DNA from: a virus
DNA length: 34,501 nt
Virus record (IMG/VR): IMGVR_UViG_3300003690_000031
Location: 1-34,501 of that record
Direction: 5' to 3' (one strand)
Below the pieces are notes generated by a model. It worked only from the letters and a program-made list of their open reading frames with translations. It was not told the origin of the DNA and did not search any database. Positions 21,482 to 32,005 of the stretch are shown piece after piece; position 1 is the first letter of the stretch, and each line of letters starts with the position of its first letter. The position numbers were made by a program, and so were the translations under genes.

Positions 21482-22797
21482 TGGCATATAAGAAAGCAAA
21501 TAGAGATCTAACAGACGAACAATTCTCAGAGAATACAACTATCGATGGTACTCGTATTGATAAAGCCATTGGAGATGTAATTGAAACACATAATAGAATT
21601 CCTAAAAAGAATATAGAAGCTATTTGGATGCCAACAACGTATGTTGCATGTTGGTCCCCAGCTCGTCCATTTAATAGATGGATGGATAACACAATGGGTA
21701 ATGCTCCAGTTGGTGTAACAAATGGTGGTAAGCTTGTCCGATATGGTCCTAATCATAATCTGCAGAGTCAAAATAATTGGTTTCCATTTTTAGCTTCTCA
21801 TAATGCTGCTTCAGAAGTTTTTCCTAGCGACGAACAACCTCCAAACGGTTTTGATAATGAGTATAGAGTAAAAGGTTATTATGTAGATCCACTTAGAGAT
21901 GAAGAAGATGAATCTATTTCACGAGTTCAAATACTAAGCAACACTATCGATACAGCAGAAGATTTTAATCAAAACAATCTTGCTACAAGTGTATGGTATA
22001 CTGTCCAAGATGGATTGACTTTGGGTGGTGCAGCTAGAAATGGTTTATCAAATTCTTCTACACAAACTAAATATTTTACAGCTACCTTTCCTTTTTATTT
22101 TCATAAGCCAGTAATTGTTATGTCAATTTCAATATTTGCTGCACAAGAACATCCAGTATCTTATTTCAATTCTGGTGTTAATAATGTTGCTGCACCTGCT
22201 ACTTATACTGGAGATATCGACGGTTTGAAAGGTAGAGCCTTTTATGCTGCAGGGACGGTACCACTCGATCATACACAGTATCGTTGTGATCAAGATCCTG
22301 CAGCTGCAGATCATACGTCAATTGAAGAAACTGGTGGTTCATTATTCGATCCATCAAACGTTGCCCCTCAGCACTTAATGGGAAAAACAGGCAATGAATT
22401 TCCTGGTGAATATTGGACTTTTGATCAATCAAATATAGGTGCTGGTACTATTCAAATTTCAATTGATAATACGAATATGCCAGAGCAAAGAGAATTAAAT
22501 AATGTTGTTTTTAATAAAACAGATCTGGGAAATTCAGCACACCGCTTTAATAGATATCCTACTACCAATTCTACTGCTGGACATTCACGTCCGAGAAGCG
22601 GTGGGGAATATATAGATATGGTACCAGCATATCCTGGTGGATCTACATGGGGAGTTTGGATCAAAGAAGATGATTTAAATATTCCAATACCAGAAGATAG
22701 TAGAGTTCGCTTTAGTATTACAAATAAAGGTTTTCGTGCTGGTCAATTATTCGAATGGAATATTGCTTTGACTGTATTAGAAATGGTGGAAGATTAA
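21481..22797 (+). CDS. Tail/virion structural protein (438 aa)
   Basis: ATG overlaps the previous stop. An N-terminal helical part with DLTDEQF and TRIDKAIGDVIETHNRIP could anchor it to the tail. A long beta-rich body follows, with many aromatic and Asn residues and the surface-type region FFYAAGT-like strands. It sits in the tail block after the nozzle, where fibre and receptor-binding proteins lie in podoviruses. No motif identifies the fold, so the function is inferred from place alone. Confidence 0.65.
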   Translation: MAYKKANRDLTDEQFSENTTIDGTRIDKAIGDVIETHNRIPKKNIEAIWMPTTYVACWSPARPFNRWMDNTMGNAPVGVTNGGKLVRYGPNHNLQSQNNWFPFLASHNAASEVFPSDEQPPNGFDNEYRVKGYYVDPLRDEEDESISRVQILSNTIDTAEDFNQNNLATSVWYTVQDGLTLGGAARNGLSNSSTQTKYFTATFPFYFHKPVIVMSISIFAAQEHPVSYFNSGVNNVAAPATYTGDIDGLKGRAFYAAGTVPLDHTQYRCDQDPAAADHTSIEETGGSLFDPSNVAPQHLMGKTGNEFPGEYWTFDQSNIGAGTIQISIDNTNMPEQRELNNVVFNKTDLGNSAHRFNRYPTTNSTAGHSRPRSGGEYIDMVPAYPGGSTWGVWIKEDDLNIPIPEDSRVRFSITNKGFRAGQLFEWNIALTVLEMVED

Positions 22798-25109
22798 TGA
22801 AAATTAAAAAGAAAGACTTAGCTAGAGGTTCTAGGCTTAATCCTGAACAAATATGGGATAGTAATCTAGATGGTGTAGCTACTAATTTAAGTTCAGCGAA
22901 TACTGCTAATCTGCCAGGATTGAATCAGCAACAATATGAACAAGGAAATGGTACATTTAGAATGCATTGGAATATTCCATGGATCGGATCTAGATGGACC
23001 AGATATAATGGTATTGATAAACCCTATATTATTCCCTTTTGTTTACTTCCCTTTCAGGAATTTCTTAATCCGTTGGGGCAGGTCGATGAAAATACACCGT
23101 CAATAATTATGACAGAATTTTCATATGGATTTGATACTAGGGATGAAGCAGCATTTATTACTGATGCATCGTGCGGTCCTGGTGTAAATCCTGCTCCCGC
23201 TCCCGGATTACAAAGTCAAAATTGGAATGCATATTCAAGAGCAACGGCTACATTCCCAGGAAGAATGAATAATAATTTACTTGCTGAATGGAATGATATA
23301 TGTACTAATCTTAATCATGGAAAATTGTTTTATGAAGTTGCGGATAGAGGAGCATTTAAATTTACTATCTTAAAAAAGCCAATGGATTATTTTAATCCAA
23401 ATACAGTCCAGGATAGCTATCCAACAGAAGAAGTTTATAATTTACCTGTACCAATGGCAGCATTTATAAATTCAGATCTTAGATTAAATCCTCATTTCGA
23501 AAAAGATCTTAATATTAATATGGATCCGTATTCTACATATTGTTTAGGTATTAATCTTCCTAAATTACATGATGACAATATTGATGCTGATGATACTCAA
23601 GATAATCTTGCTATAGTAAATTTGAATATTGTAATAAAATTTAAGCATAGATTAGTTACAAGAGATACAGCAGCTGTCCCAGGAGCAGTGCTTCCAGGTA
23701 GTCGTGATCCTAATATGGTACCGTTCCATGCAGCTCCAAGTGCCACCACACTGCATAAAACTCAAGATCCAGTAACATTAAATAGTCCAGCTGTAAGTAC
23801 AACAATTGAAGCGGATACTGCAGATGGTGTTAATACTTCATTAACCCAAATCGATACAAAGTTTAGGGATAAACTCAGAGCTGGTCTAGATGCATCTTCT
23901 AATAAGCCTGTTTCAGAACATTTATGTCAAGATGCAGGATATGATATTATTGCAATTCCATTATGGAATAATCAATGGGGAAATCAGTTCACATTTAAAC
24001 ATGCGTTTAGTGCTATGGGTCCATATGGAGCTGGATCTGCTAACGAGCAAACTCACGTTGGAGTCGGAGGATCAGCTCCAGGTACAGTTTTTGATAATGA
24101 TTATGGTGTGCCTACAGATAGTGATTTTACTACTAGAGCTATTATGCCAATCGATTATCCTTTTACTATTCATCATGTAGTTGTAGCTGCAAATATGTTT
24201 ACTGCTGATTGGTATCCTGGTGTGTCGACACGTTTTGATAGAAACATGTGGATGGATGCATGGGATGATGGATCAGGTGCAGGATTGGCGGCAAGTCCAT
24301 TTCCGAATTTTCTTACTGGATTTACTCCTCCAGCACCAGCTGATTATAATAATCCTGCAGGACCTTATAGTGATTCTGTTATTGTATCACATATTGGTCT
24401 TGGAGTTGGTACTGGAAGACAAGGTGGTTATTATGGATATAGACAAGTAGGTAACTGGGATAATCTATATCTAAATGCTTCAGAAGCAGCTGCTAATGTT
24501 CCAGCGACACCTGCAGGTAATTTTGTATTAGATAAAATTCATATGGGATATCCCACGGAGGGAGTCTTTAAAGATATGGATGTGCCAAATTGGAAATTAC
24601 ATTATTTACCTATGAATTCACAAGGTGTTGCAGGAGCAGGAAGCTCACCAGGATTATTTAACGGAGCAGCTGCTGGTTATGGTACCAAAGCAACTGCAGC
24701 TAATTTTGATACTATACAAGATGAGCCTCATTTTTGTGGTAATAGTTTTCTATGCCGTAATGAAGGTAGTCCTCCAGCAGCATTACCCCCTTCTGATCTA
24801 AATTATGTTGGTACCAGTCGACGAACAGGTGAACAGGCAGGGGCAGCTTATGGTCGACCTGCAGCCGATCAGTGGTTAGAGGTAAGATGGTCAACTCGAC
24901 TAGAAAATGCAGCTGGTGCTTCAGTACCATGGAGTGATGCTGGTCCATTTGCAAGAACAAATGTACCAGTATGGTTCAACAATCGATGGGTTGGAGATCA
25001 AGGAAAAATTATTCATGGCTACGGAGGGCATTGGATGTATTTAATTGTAAAGAAAACAACAGTCTCTAATGCAAACTGGCAAAACACAAATCTAGAAGGA
25101 GGATTATAA
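22797..25109 (+). CDS. Large virion structural protein (770 aa)
   Basis: The start is ATG 22797, which overlaps the previous stop; a start at 22755 would add 14 residues that shadow the previous gene. The N-terminus (KIKKKDLARGSRLNPEQIWD) recalls the previous protein's (KKANRDLTDEQF), so the two may share an anchor domain. The body is beta-rich with aromatic and Asn-rich strands. It ends with a good ribosome site for the next gene (AAGGAGG). A receptor-binding or fibre protein is most likely, but no catalytic motif was seen. Confidence 0.65.
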   Translation: MKIKKKDLARGSRLNPEQIWDSNLDGVATNLSSANTANLPGLNQQQYEQGNGTFRMHWNIPWIGSRWTRYNGIDKPYIIPFCLLPFQEFLNPLGQVDENTPSIIMTEFSYGFDTRDEAAFITDASCGPGVNPAPAPGLQSQNWNAYSRATATFPGRMNNNLLAEWNDICTNLNHGKLFYEVADRGAFKFTILKKPMDYFNPNTVQDSYPTEEVYNLPVPMAAFINSDLRLNPHFEKDLNINMDPYSTYCLGINLPKLHDDNIDADDTQDNLAIVNLNIVIKFKHRLVTRDTAAVPGAVLPGSRDPNMVPFHAAPSATTLHKTQDPVTLNSPAVSTTIEADTADGVNTSLTQIDTKFRDKLRAGLDASSNKPVSEHLCQDAGYDIIAIPLWNNQWGNQFTFKHAFSAMGPYGAGSANEQTHVGVGGSAPGTVFDNDYGVPTDSDFTTRAIMPIDYPFTIHHVVVAANMFTADWYPGVSTRFDRNMWMDAWDDGSGAGLAASPFPNFLTGFTPPAPADYNNPAGPYSDSVIVSHIGLGVGTGRQGGYYGYRQVGNWDNLYLNASEAAANVPATPAGNFVLDKIHMGYPTEGVFKDMDVPNWKLHYLPMNSQGVAGAGSSPGLFNGAAAGYGTKATAANFDTIQDEPHFCGNSFLCRNEGSPPAALPPSDLNYVGTSRRTGEQAGAAYGRPAADQWLEVRWSTRLENAAGASVPWSDAGPFARTNVPVWFNNRWVGDQGKIIHGYGGHWMYLIVKKTTVSNANWQNTNLEGGL

Positions 25110-25759
25110 TGGCACACGGACCACAAAAAGCAGGACCAGCTGGAGAAGGGTGGATGCCCCACGGAGGAGAGCGGGAAGCTCAGTTTGGAACGGGGTCGAC
25201 TAAGAAGACTCTAGCTGAACTAACTGCAGAAGCTACCGCAAAAAGAGCTGGTCGACGACAAGAAATGGTTACAGGTGGTGAAGAAATCGTCGCTGCAGCC
25301 AAATTAAAAGCAGCAAGACTTGGAGAGCAAGAAGGTGTTATTCTTGGTCAAGCTGAACGAGGAATTTCAGAAGCCATGGCATCGCAAATTGGGTCTGGTC
25401 CTACTGATCTAAGAGCCCTAGCAGGTACATCTACAGAAGCTAGGGCTGCAGCTGCAGGAGCTATCCAAGAGGCTCAAGTGCAACAAGCTATAGCAGAAGG
25501 TGAGATTGGTGGATCCAAAATGGATGTTGCCAAGGCTATTGAGGAAATGGGTTCTGAAGCTGAAGATATGCTGGAACGTAAGAAAGAATGGACTGCTGCA
25601 TATAATCAGATTATTAAAGCACATAAGGGCTTCTGGGATGATGATGAATTTGCAATGAGAAGAGATATTCTAGATATGATTTCTGGATATCCAGCCGATG
25701 ATCCATTGGTAATTGAGATGATGGCAAAAGCAGAGCCGTCTGCACTAGACAAGGTCTAA
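25109..25759 (+). CDS. Alanine-rich helical virion protein (216 aa), ejection-type
   Basis: AAGGAGG precedes the ATG. After a short Gly-rich start it is a long, alanine- and glutamate-rich set of helices (ELTAEATAKRAGRRQEM; ARAAAAGAIQEAQVQQAIAE), ending with a small folded part (FWDDDEFAMRRDILDMISGY). This helical, low-complexity form is usual for small ejection or internal head proteins in podoviruses, and it precedes two larger such proteins. Confidence 0.68.
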   Translation: MAHGPQKAGPAGEGWMPHGGEREAQFGTGSTKKTLAELTAEATAKRAGRRQEMVTGGEEIVAAAKLKAARLGEQEGVILGQAERGISEAMASQIGSGPTDLRALAGTSTEARAAAAGAIQEAQVQQAIAEGEIGGSKMDVAKAIEEMGSEAEDMLERKKEWTAAYNQIIKAHKGFWDDDEFAMRRDILDMISGYPADDPLVIEMMAKAEPSALDKV

Positions 25760-25770
25760 GGAGATAAACG

Positions 25771-27930
25771 ATGGGACGTATTAAACCACCGTCAGGATTA
25801 ATATTCAGACGGGCATCTAAACCTGAACGAGCATTTCCATGGAAAGATGCTGTCCAACAGGAGAACTATAATTTAACTCTAGATGATACGGTTAAAATGC
25901 TTGGTGCAACTGAGATGGCATACACGTCTCCTCTAGTTCGTGATATGGTTGGAGGAATCTATAAAGGAGCTAAATGGCTTGTCCATGATGCATGGGTAGA
26001 TGAAGAAGAGGACTTTAAAAAAGCAGCTGCAGCCAGAGCTGGTGCACCTAGTACTGAACCTTCTACTGTGGCACCCCTAGAGGGTACTGAAACTAGCATT
26101 GCTCCTCTTATACAGGGAATACAACAGACTATTGCTGAACCTGCAGCTGCACTAGCTCCGTGGCAAACGCTTGATATTGGTACCATGGATGATCGACAAA
26201 TACAAGAATATTTAGCTAAGATGACTGGTGCTGCTAGAAAAGGGTATAACTTTGAGGGTGATGAACTAAAATTCTTTCAGGATTTAGAAGCTGAGACAAA
26301 GAAACGTACAGCTACTTTACCTGAAGGCTTTATAACTACTCCTCTTCCAGGTCCTGTAGCAGCTGATCCTAGAGCCGCAATGTTGGAAAGCTTAGGAGCA
26401 TTAGATTTAACAGCTGATAGAGTTAACTATAAAAAAGTTACTGATGTTCAATGGTTATTTGGTACGAACAAACGAGATAATATAGAAAAAGGACTCAAAT
26501 TAGGTAATGAAGTGCTTCAAGCCTATGATCCAATAGAAGTTATAAGAGAAGTTGTCGAGCCGATAGTCGGTGCACCTCCTGGTCCTACAGCAGTAGCAGC
26601 TCCTCCTGCTCAGCCTACACCAAGACTTGCACGACCTTCCTTCCCCACTGCAGAGCCTCGTGCTGCTGTACCATATAAAGGATGGAAGAGTGCTGGAACA
26701 GGTATATTTGACAGAGTACAACAGATTCCAGGCTGGACAGAAGAAGTTGGATTCTATCTAGACCAATTAGCACAGCAACCAGAATTTGCTGCAGCAATAA
26801 AACAAGTTCCACTAGAAGGTCGAATGGCTTTTCTAGAGAACTTGGTAACAGTTATTAATGATCAACTGGCTGCAGCCAAGGGTGCACCTGCAGCTGCAGC
26901 TGAACCTCTAGATCTTACACCATTCAGAATTAGACCAGGAGCTAGTATAGGTGAAGCACAGGCTCTGATGGCTGGTTTGGCTAGAGCAGGTGGCACAGCT
27001 GAAGATGCAGCCTTTATAATCAATTATGGTGTTGGTAATCTTTCAGAAGATGATCTTGGAGAATGGCTATCGAGTGGTAGAAAGGGAGGTGCCTTTAGAT
27101 CTCCTATGGCTATATCCCAGCACCTCTATAAAGCTTATGAGGAAGCTTTGGTTTCTAGAACAAAAGCAGGAATAGAAGCAGAAAAGAGTGAATTAAGACA
27201 AGCACAATTGGCAAAGCTCTATGGTCGAACACCTCAAGCAGCTGCTACAGTAAGAAAAACACAAGCACAAGCAGATGCAGCAGAAGCTAAGAATGAATTA
27301 AATAGAATCTTAGATCCTATTAAGGCTGGACAAGCTTGGGCTACTCTAGAAAGGACTTTAATGACTATTAATACTGCAGCTAAACCTTATATTAATTATA
27401 ATGCTAAAGCTAGAACCAAGCCTGATACTAAGCCACCAGAAACAGCTGCTCTAGAGGCTTTCCGAAAAGCTATATCATCTAATACTAAGTCCTTGAAGAC
27501 GTTTAGTCGACAATATCTTAAGGGACATTCAGGTAAGCTTACAGCACTTGATGCACAGCTAGTTCAGCTTAATTCAAATCAACAGGTTGACTATAGTAAA
27601 TTAAGCGATGATGAAAAGATTGCACTTTTTGGTGGTAGTATAGATAGACTCAGAGCTGCACAGAAACGTGCTAATGAAGATAAAGCTACACGTATAGCAG
27701 AAATAAAAGGCTTGAGGAAAAAACGTCTTGCATTGACAGCACAAAAGCAAAAGGTCAGTGCACTAGTAAATGACGTTACTAAGTTGCAGAAACAAATTAA
27801 TACAGCTGTATTAAAAACAAAGAGTGCATTAACTCCAACCCAAAGAGAAAAATTAGGTACACATTTAACTGAACTTCAAGAGACATTGGCAGCAAAACAA
27901 TATCATTTAACTGAAATAATGGGACAATAG
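25771..27930 (+). CDS. Large helical internal virion protein (719 aa)
   Basis: AAGGAG lies before ATG 25771. It is alternately helical and Pro/Ala-rich, with long coiled-coil-like stretches near the C-terminus (EIKGLRKKRLALTAQKQKV; TKLQKQINTAVLKTKS). No enzyme motif was seen. In T7-like viruses the second internal protein is of this type and forms the channel through the cell envelope together with the third. The next gene starts by one-base overlap with a GTG. Confidence 0.7.
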   Translation: MGRIKPPSGLIFRRASKPERAFPWKDAVQQENYNLTLDDTVKMLGATEMAYTSPLVRDMVGGIYKGAKWLVHDAWVDEEEDFKKAAAARAGAPSTEPSTVAPLEGTETSIAPLIQGIQQTIAEPAAALAPWQTLDIGTMDDRQIQEYLAKMTGAARKGYNFEGDELKFFQDLEAETKKRTATLPEGFITTPLPGPVAADPRAAMLESLGALDLTADRVNYKKVTDVQWLFGTNKRDNIEKGLKLGNEVLQAYDPIEVIREVVEPIVGAPPGPTAVAAPPAQPTPRLARPSFPTAEPRAAVPYKGWKSAGTGIFDRVQQIPGWTEEVGFYLDQLAQQPEFAAAIKQVPLEGRMAFLENLVTVINDQLAAAKGAPAAAAEPLDLTPFRIRPGASIGEAQALMAGLARAGGTAEDAAFIINYGVGNLSEDDLGEWLSSGRKGGAFRSPMAISQHLYKAYEEALVSRTKAGIEAEKSELRQAQLAKLYGRTPQAAATVRKTQAQADAAEAKNELNRILDPIKAGQAWATLERTLMTINTAAKPYINYNAKARTKPDTKPPETAALEAFRKAISSNTKSLKTFSRQYLKGHSGKLTALDAQLVQLNSNQQVDYSKLSDDEKIALFGGSIDRLRAAQKRANEDKATRIAEIKGLRKKRLALTAQKQKVSALVNDVTKLQKQINTAVLKTKSALTPTQREKLGTHLTELQETLAAKQYHLTEIMGQ

Positions 27931-30900
27931 TGAACGGACAGTCAATACAACCAGCTCTTACTACTCCTGAATCTCCCGAACAGGAGACTTTAGATGTATT
28001 TCTGCAACGTGCTCAAGCAGCAGGTTTAGATCCCGAAGAGATTACTTCAGAGGTACAGGCTCGTTATGATATTGATCTCTCAGGTCCCATGGGAGTAGTC
28101 CAAGATCTACAGGAAACTATGGATGTAGCCTTTACAGGTGGTGTACCTCCTGGAATGAGGGAGAAGACTTATTCAGAGGAAGCCTTGGAACCTTTTGCTA
28201 CTGTAGGAGGAATAGGCTGGGGGACTGTAGAAACTGCAGCTGAAACCTTTGGTCCTGCTATGACAGAGATCTGGGCTGGTGGGGGTAAACCTATAAAAAC
28301 TCCTGTTACTCAGGCTATGAGAGCTAAAGCTGGTAGAAAAACTAGAGAAGTTAAAGAGGATATTGAAGAGCTATTTAAACAAAGACACGGACAACCTGGA
28401 TGGGAAAATGTTCGTGATGATTTTGTCGATAATATTGAAGGTATTTTAGAGGTAGTTCGTATTATCAGAGGTACAGAAGACTTTACTCCTGAAAGTTATA
28501 ATGTTCTAGAACATCTGGGAGGAAAGTTTAAAGAAGGTACAGCTACTGGTCGACAGTTTGTTCATGGAGCTTTAGCTGACCTCTGGTCTTTAGGTGATGA
28601 TCCATTGTTATATGCTAGATCTAGACCTGTAACAGCAGGAATGATATTAGCTGGTCCCCTATCAGAACTTAATCGATTGGCTAAGGTTGGTTATGTTCCA
28701 GCTATGAAGTGGGTTAGATCTGAGAGCGGAAAGAAACTAAACCAAGTTGTTGAAAGTATTAGAAAAAAGACTGAAACGTCTGAAATGGCTGTTAAAGCTA
28801 GACGAAAAGTTCAAAGAGCTGCTAGAGCTACTAAAAAGAAATATGGAGAACTTCAGAGATTCGTAATAGATCCGTTTATTCAACCTACACAAAAAGCTTC
28901 TCAGTTAGTTGAAAGTCTTATTGATACTGCTAAACGTACAGGAGCAGGAGTTGATGAGATTGCTAAACGATGGGCTGAGGCTGTTAGAAGGGGTTATGAA
29001 GATGTAACTCCTGGTAGGAGTCCTGGTGTAAGAATACCTTTTGAAGATGCTGTAGATGCTGTTGGTCCAGCCAAGGCTAGAGAACGTTGGAATGTTGGTC
29101 ATGCAGTTAAAGTTCTTACTCAAGAGATTGATTATAACCCTACAACTGCACACTTTGGAGGAAGAGTTGAAGTAGCCCAGGTACTAGCTAAAGCTTTTGA
29201 AGATTATAAAGATGGTATAATAACTAAACAACAGTATGAAAAATTTGTTAGAGAGGTAAAAAGTCTTGAAGCTGAACCAGTTTTTATCAATGTTTCTAAT
29301 ACTCACTGGAATGAGACTGTTGGACGTTTAGTTGATGACTTAGCTAAACTCAAACATGTTGATGCTACAGAAGTTACAGCAATACTAAATAAGAATTTAG
29401 CAGATCAAGCAGTTGGTATCTTACGTTCTAAGAATATGCGTACTCTAGTTGTTGAGAATATTCTTAAACAGGTCAGAGAAGCAAACATATATACACCAGA
29501 ACAATTGATCAATCTTCAAGAAAAGCTAACTAAATTCTTAGATGATATTAATAAAAGAGATCCTGAAGCACCATCATTTGAAAATAATGTAATCATTAAT
29601 TTCAAACCCTACTTTGTTACGGACGGTACTACTACTCTAGGTCCAGTACAAATTAGTATAGCTGATACTATTCTTCAAGTTTTAGACGAGACTCCAAAGG
29701 TAAGAAGAACTGTTTATTCTGAATTGATTGCTGATGTTGCAGCAGATATTGGAGCTGATGCTAGACTTAATGTTATTGCAGAGACACTAACTGATAATAT
29801 GCCCATGTTTGTCACAGAAGCAGAATGGATTAATAATGCACTAGAGACTGTTATTATAAGAGGAGAAGAATTGCCACCTATGATCCAAGGCAATCCCCAC
29901 CAGTTGGCTACTAGAATGTTAGATGGTATCGATCAATATGCTAATATATTAGCTCGTTCAACAGATCCAGAACTCTTAGCACTAGCCAAGCAAGGAATTC
30001 GTGAAGTAGCTCATAAAATTAGATCTTATAAGAGAGTACCACAAGATTTAGTAAATGAATTTGGTGTACGAGAGTTTATTGAAACACATAAGGCTAGGAT
30101 ACCAAAACAAAAAAGAGGACCAACTAAACTAGAACATGAAGTCTTTGCTCCTGAAGGGATAATTGATACTCTTCAGTACGAGCTAAATGCTCATAGGGCT
30201 ATTAATGAAGCTGGTGGTTTTTGGCATTGGCTTAATCGAGGAATAAAAGGAAATCTAACTGCACGTAACTTAGCTTCTGCTCTCAATAATATCAGGGCTA
30301 ACTTTACTTATCAGACATTTAGAAGAGCTAATCCATTACTAGCAGTTAATCTAATAGATATGATCAGGGCTTATCATGGTTTTAGAACAGGTAAAGCTCT
30401 AGCTGGTAAGGGATTATTTAAGATATCTCAGGCTAAGAGAAAATTCTTCGAAGCTATGGAAAGAACAGGGTATCTTAAGACTACGATCTTAGATGCTGAA
30501 TTAGGTGGTTTAGGACTATCTAATATTATGCCATTACCCAAGGTGATGACTCGCTGGTTAGAAAAATTCTATCAGGCTGGAGACAATATCTTCAAACTAG
30601 AAGATTCATGGTACAACTATAAGAAATTAGGTAAGGATACTCAACAGTTACAGGTCGGTGAGCATATGACCTTTGAACTGACGTCGAAACAAAAGGGTAC
30701 TCTAGCTAGGACAGCAGATGGTTGGACCCTAGATGGTGCATCGTTAACAGCTTCAGAATTTGCAGATGTTCTAGCACGTGCTGCTTCAGTTCCTGGTCTA
30801 AGAATCTTTTTTGATTACACTAGAGTAGCTAATATAATCAAGTGGCAGAGAGCTAGTAAGGCACTAGGGGTTACTTCTCCATTCTTTACTTGGTTCTGGA

Positions 30901-32003
30901 AAGCCATTGATTTTCCAGGAAAGAGGGGGTTAGTAAGAGAACTCTTTACGGATGGAGTCCCCTATGAAACCAACAGCAAGGTGCTTAATGCTGATAGACG
31001 GAAAGGGTTAGCACTTGCAGCTTTAAAAAAACAAGTAATTATAACTGGAATGCGTGAAGCAGTTAAAGAACCTAATAATGATAAGCTTCTCAGGAAGGTT
31101 TTAGCTTATGCCCCTCAACAATTTAACCTTCAACTCTTAGAAGCAACTACTAATCCTGCTTGGATTGGGCATGATAGTGAAGAGAGTGCAAATCAATTTG
31201 GTCCTTCAGACATTATCATTAGAGCTATTATGTCAGGACAGGCAATAGCAGAAGATGACGCATGGTATATGCCATGGGCTACACCAGATATTAAAGAATC
31301 GCTTAAAGAACTCTATCCGATAGAAAAAGGTAGATTTGGTGATATGGTTGATTTTGATTTGTCAACTATAGAAGATCCAGAAGTTAAAAGAGATATATTA
31401 ATTCGACGTAAGATAATTATGAAGCATCATTCTGGTGAAGCTCTTAATTGGTCTGATACAGCTGCATTAGTTGCTGTCTCTGGTACTCCTATTCTAGAAG
31501 GAGTTATAATGCTTGATGCAGCAGGAAGACAAGGGGGAAGAGTTAACAAACAAAAGCTTTTTCAGTTAGTCACTACAGCTCTAATGGGTGGTACAGCTGC
31601 AGCTATATTAGATATAGCAGTTGCATCCTTAGTAGATCCTGATTCTCCTTCGAAGTTATATACTACTAGACGTTGGGCAGAGAATGAGATAAGTGAACCT
31701 CAAGAAAATCTTGTTAAATGGGCTATGCGTCGAGTATCTGGAATTGGATTCAGACCTTTAGATGTAGGTGCTCGATCGAAATGGTATTTTAATAAGAAAG
31801 AAACAGAGTGGAAGAACTCTCTAACAGGAAGTCTAAAACAATTGCTTGAAGACAATCCCGATCTATCTCCCGAAGATAGGCATAATATGCAATTAAGAAT
31901 TTTTGAATTGGATAAAATTGTTGATGGAGAAATAATGTTAGAAAAAATGTATTTCGATGAAATATTTGAAAAGCTAGGAAAGAGCGCAAGAAAGAAGAAG
32001 TAA
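27930..32003 (+). CDS. Giant internal/ejection protein (1357 aa)
   Basis: GTG start overlapping the previous TAG. It is the largest gene here and helical throughout. A central segment near residue 788 (NNIRANFTYQTFRRANPLLA) and one near 980 (TSPFFTWFWKAIDFPGKRGL) resemble patterns in T7 gp16-type and other large phage ejection proteins. Hydrophobic stretches near 1177 and 1209-1238 (for example LMGGTAAAILDIAVASLV) could insert in the membrane. No lytic transglycosylase motif was evident at the N-terminus, unlike T7 gp16. It probably leaves the capsid with the DNA and helps form the entry channel. Confidence 0.72.
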   Translation: MNGQSIQPALTTPESPEQETLDVFLQRAQAAGLDPEEITSEVQARYDIDLSGPMGVVQDLQETMDVAFTGGVPPGMREKTYSEEALEPFATVGGIGWGTVETAAETFGPAMTEIWAGGGKPIKTPVTQAMRAKAGRKTREVKEDIEELFKQRHGQPGWENVRDDFVDNIEGILEVVRIIRGTEDFTPESYNVLEHLGGKFKEGTATGRQFVHGALADLWSLGDDPLLYARSRPVTAGMILAGPLSELNRLAKVGYVPAMKWVRSESGKKLNQVVESIRKKTETSEMAVKARRKVQRAARATKKKYGELQRFVIDPFIQPTQKASQLVESLIDTAKRTGAGVDEIAKRWAEAVRRGYEDVTPGRSPGVRIPFEDAVDAVGPAKARERWNVGHAVKVLTQEIDYNPTTAHFGGRVEVAQVLAKAFEDYKDGIITKQQYEKFVREVKSLEAEPVFINVSNTHWNETVGRLVDDLAKLKHVDATEVTAILNKNLADQAVGILRSKNMRTLVVENILKQVREANIYTPEQLINLQEKLTKFLDDINKRDPEAPSFENNVIINFKPYFVTDGTTTLGPVQISIADTILQVLDETPKVRRTVYSELIADVAADIGADARLNVIAETLTDNMPMFVTEAEWINNALETVIIRGEELPPMIQGNPHQLATRMLDGIDQYANILARSTDPELLALAKQGIREVAHKIRSYKRVPQDLVNEFGVREFIETHKARIPKQKRGPTKLEHEVFAPEGIIDTLQYELNAHRAINEAGGFWHWLNRGIKGNLTARNLASALNNIRANFTYQTFRRANPLLAVNLIDMIRAYHGFRTGKALAGKGLFKISQAKRKFFEAMERTGYLKTTILDAELGGLGLSNIMPLPKVMTRWLEKFYQAGDNIFKLEDSWYNYKKLGKDTQQLQVGEHMTFELTSKQKGTLARTADGWTLDGASLTASEFADVLARAASVPGLRIFFDYTRVANIIKWQRASKALGVTSPFFTWFWKAIDFPGKRGLVRELFTDGVPYETNSKVLNADRRKGLALAALKKQVIITGMREAVKEPNNDKLLRKVLAYAPQQFNLQLLEATTNPAWIGHDSEESANQFGPSDIIIRAIMSGQAIAEDDAWYMPWATPDIKESLKELYPIEKGRFGDMVDFDLSTIEDPEVKRDILIRRKIIMKHHSGEALNWSDTAALVAVSGTPILEGVIMLDAAGRQGGRVNKQKLFQLVTTALMGGTAAAILDIAVASLVDPDSPSKLYTTRRWAENEISEPQENLVKWAMRRVSGIGFRPLDVGARSKWYFNKKETEWKNSLTGSLKQLLEDNPDLSPEDRHNMQLRIFELDKIVDGEIMLEKMYFDEIFEKLGKSARKKK

Positions 32004-32005
32004 GA

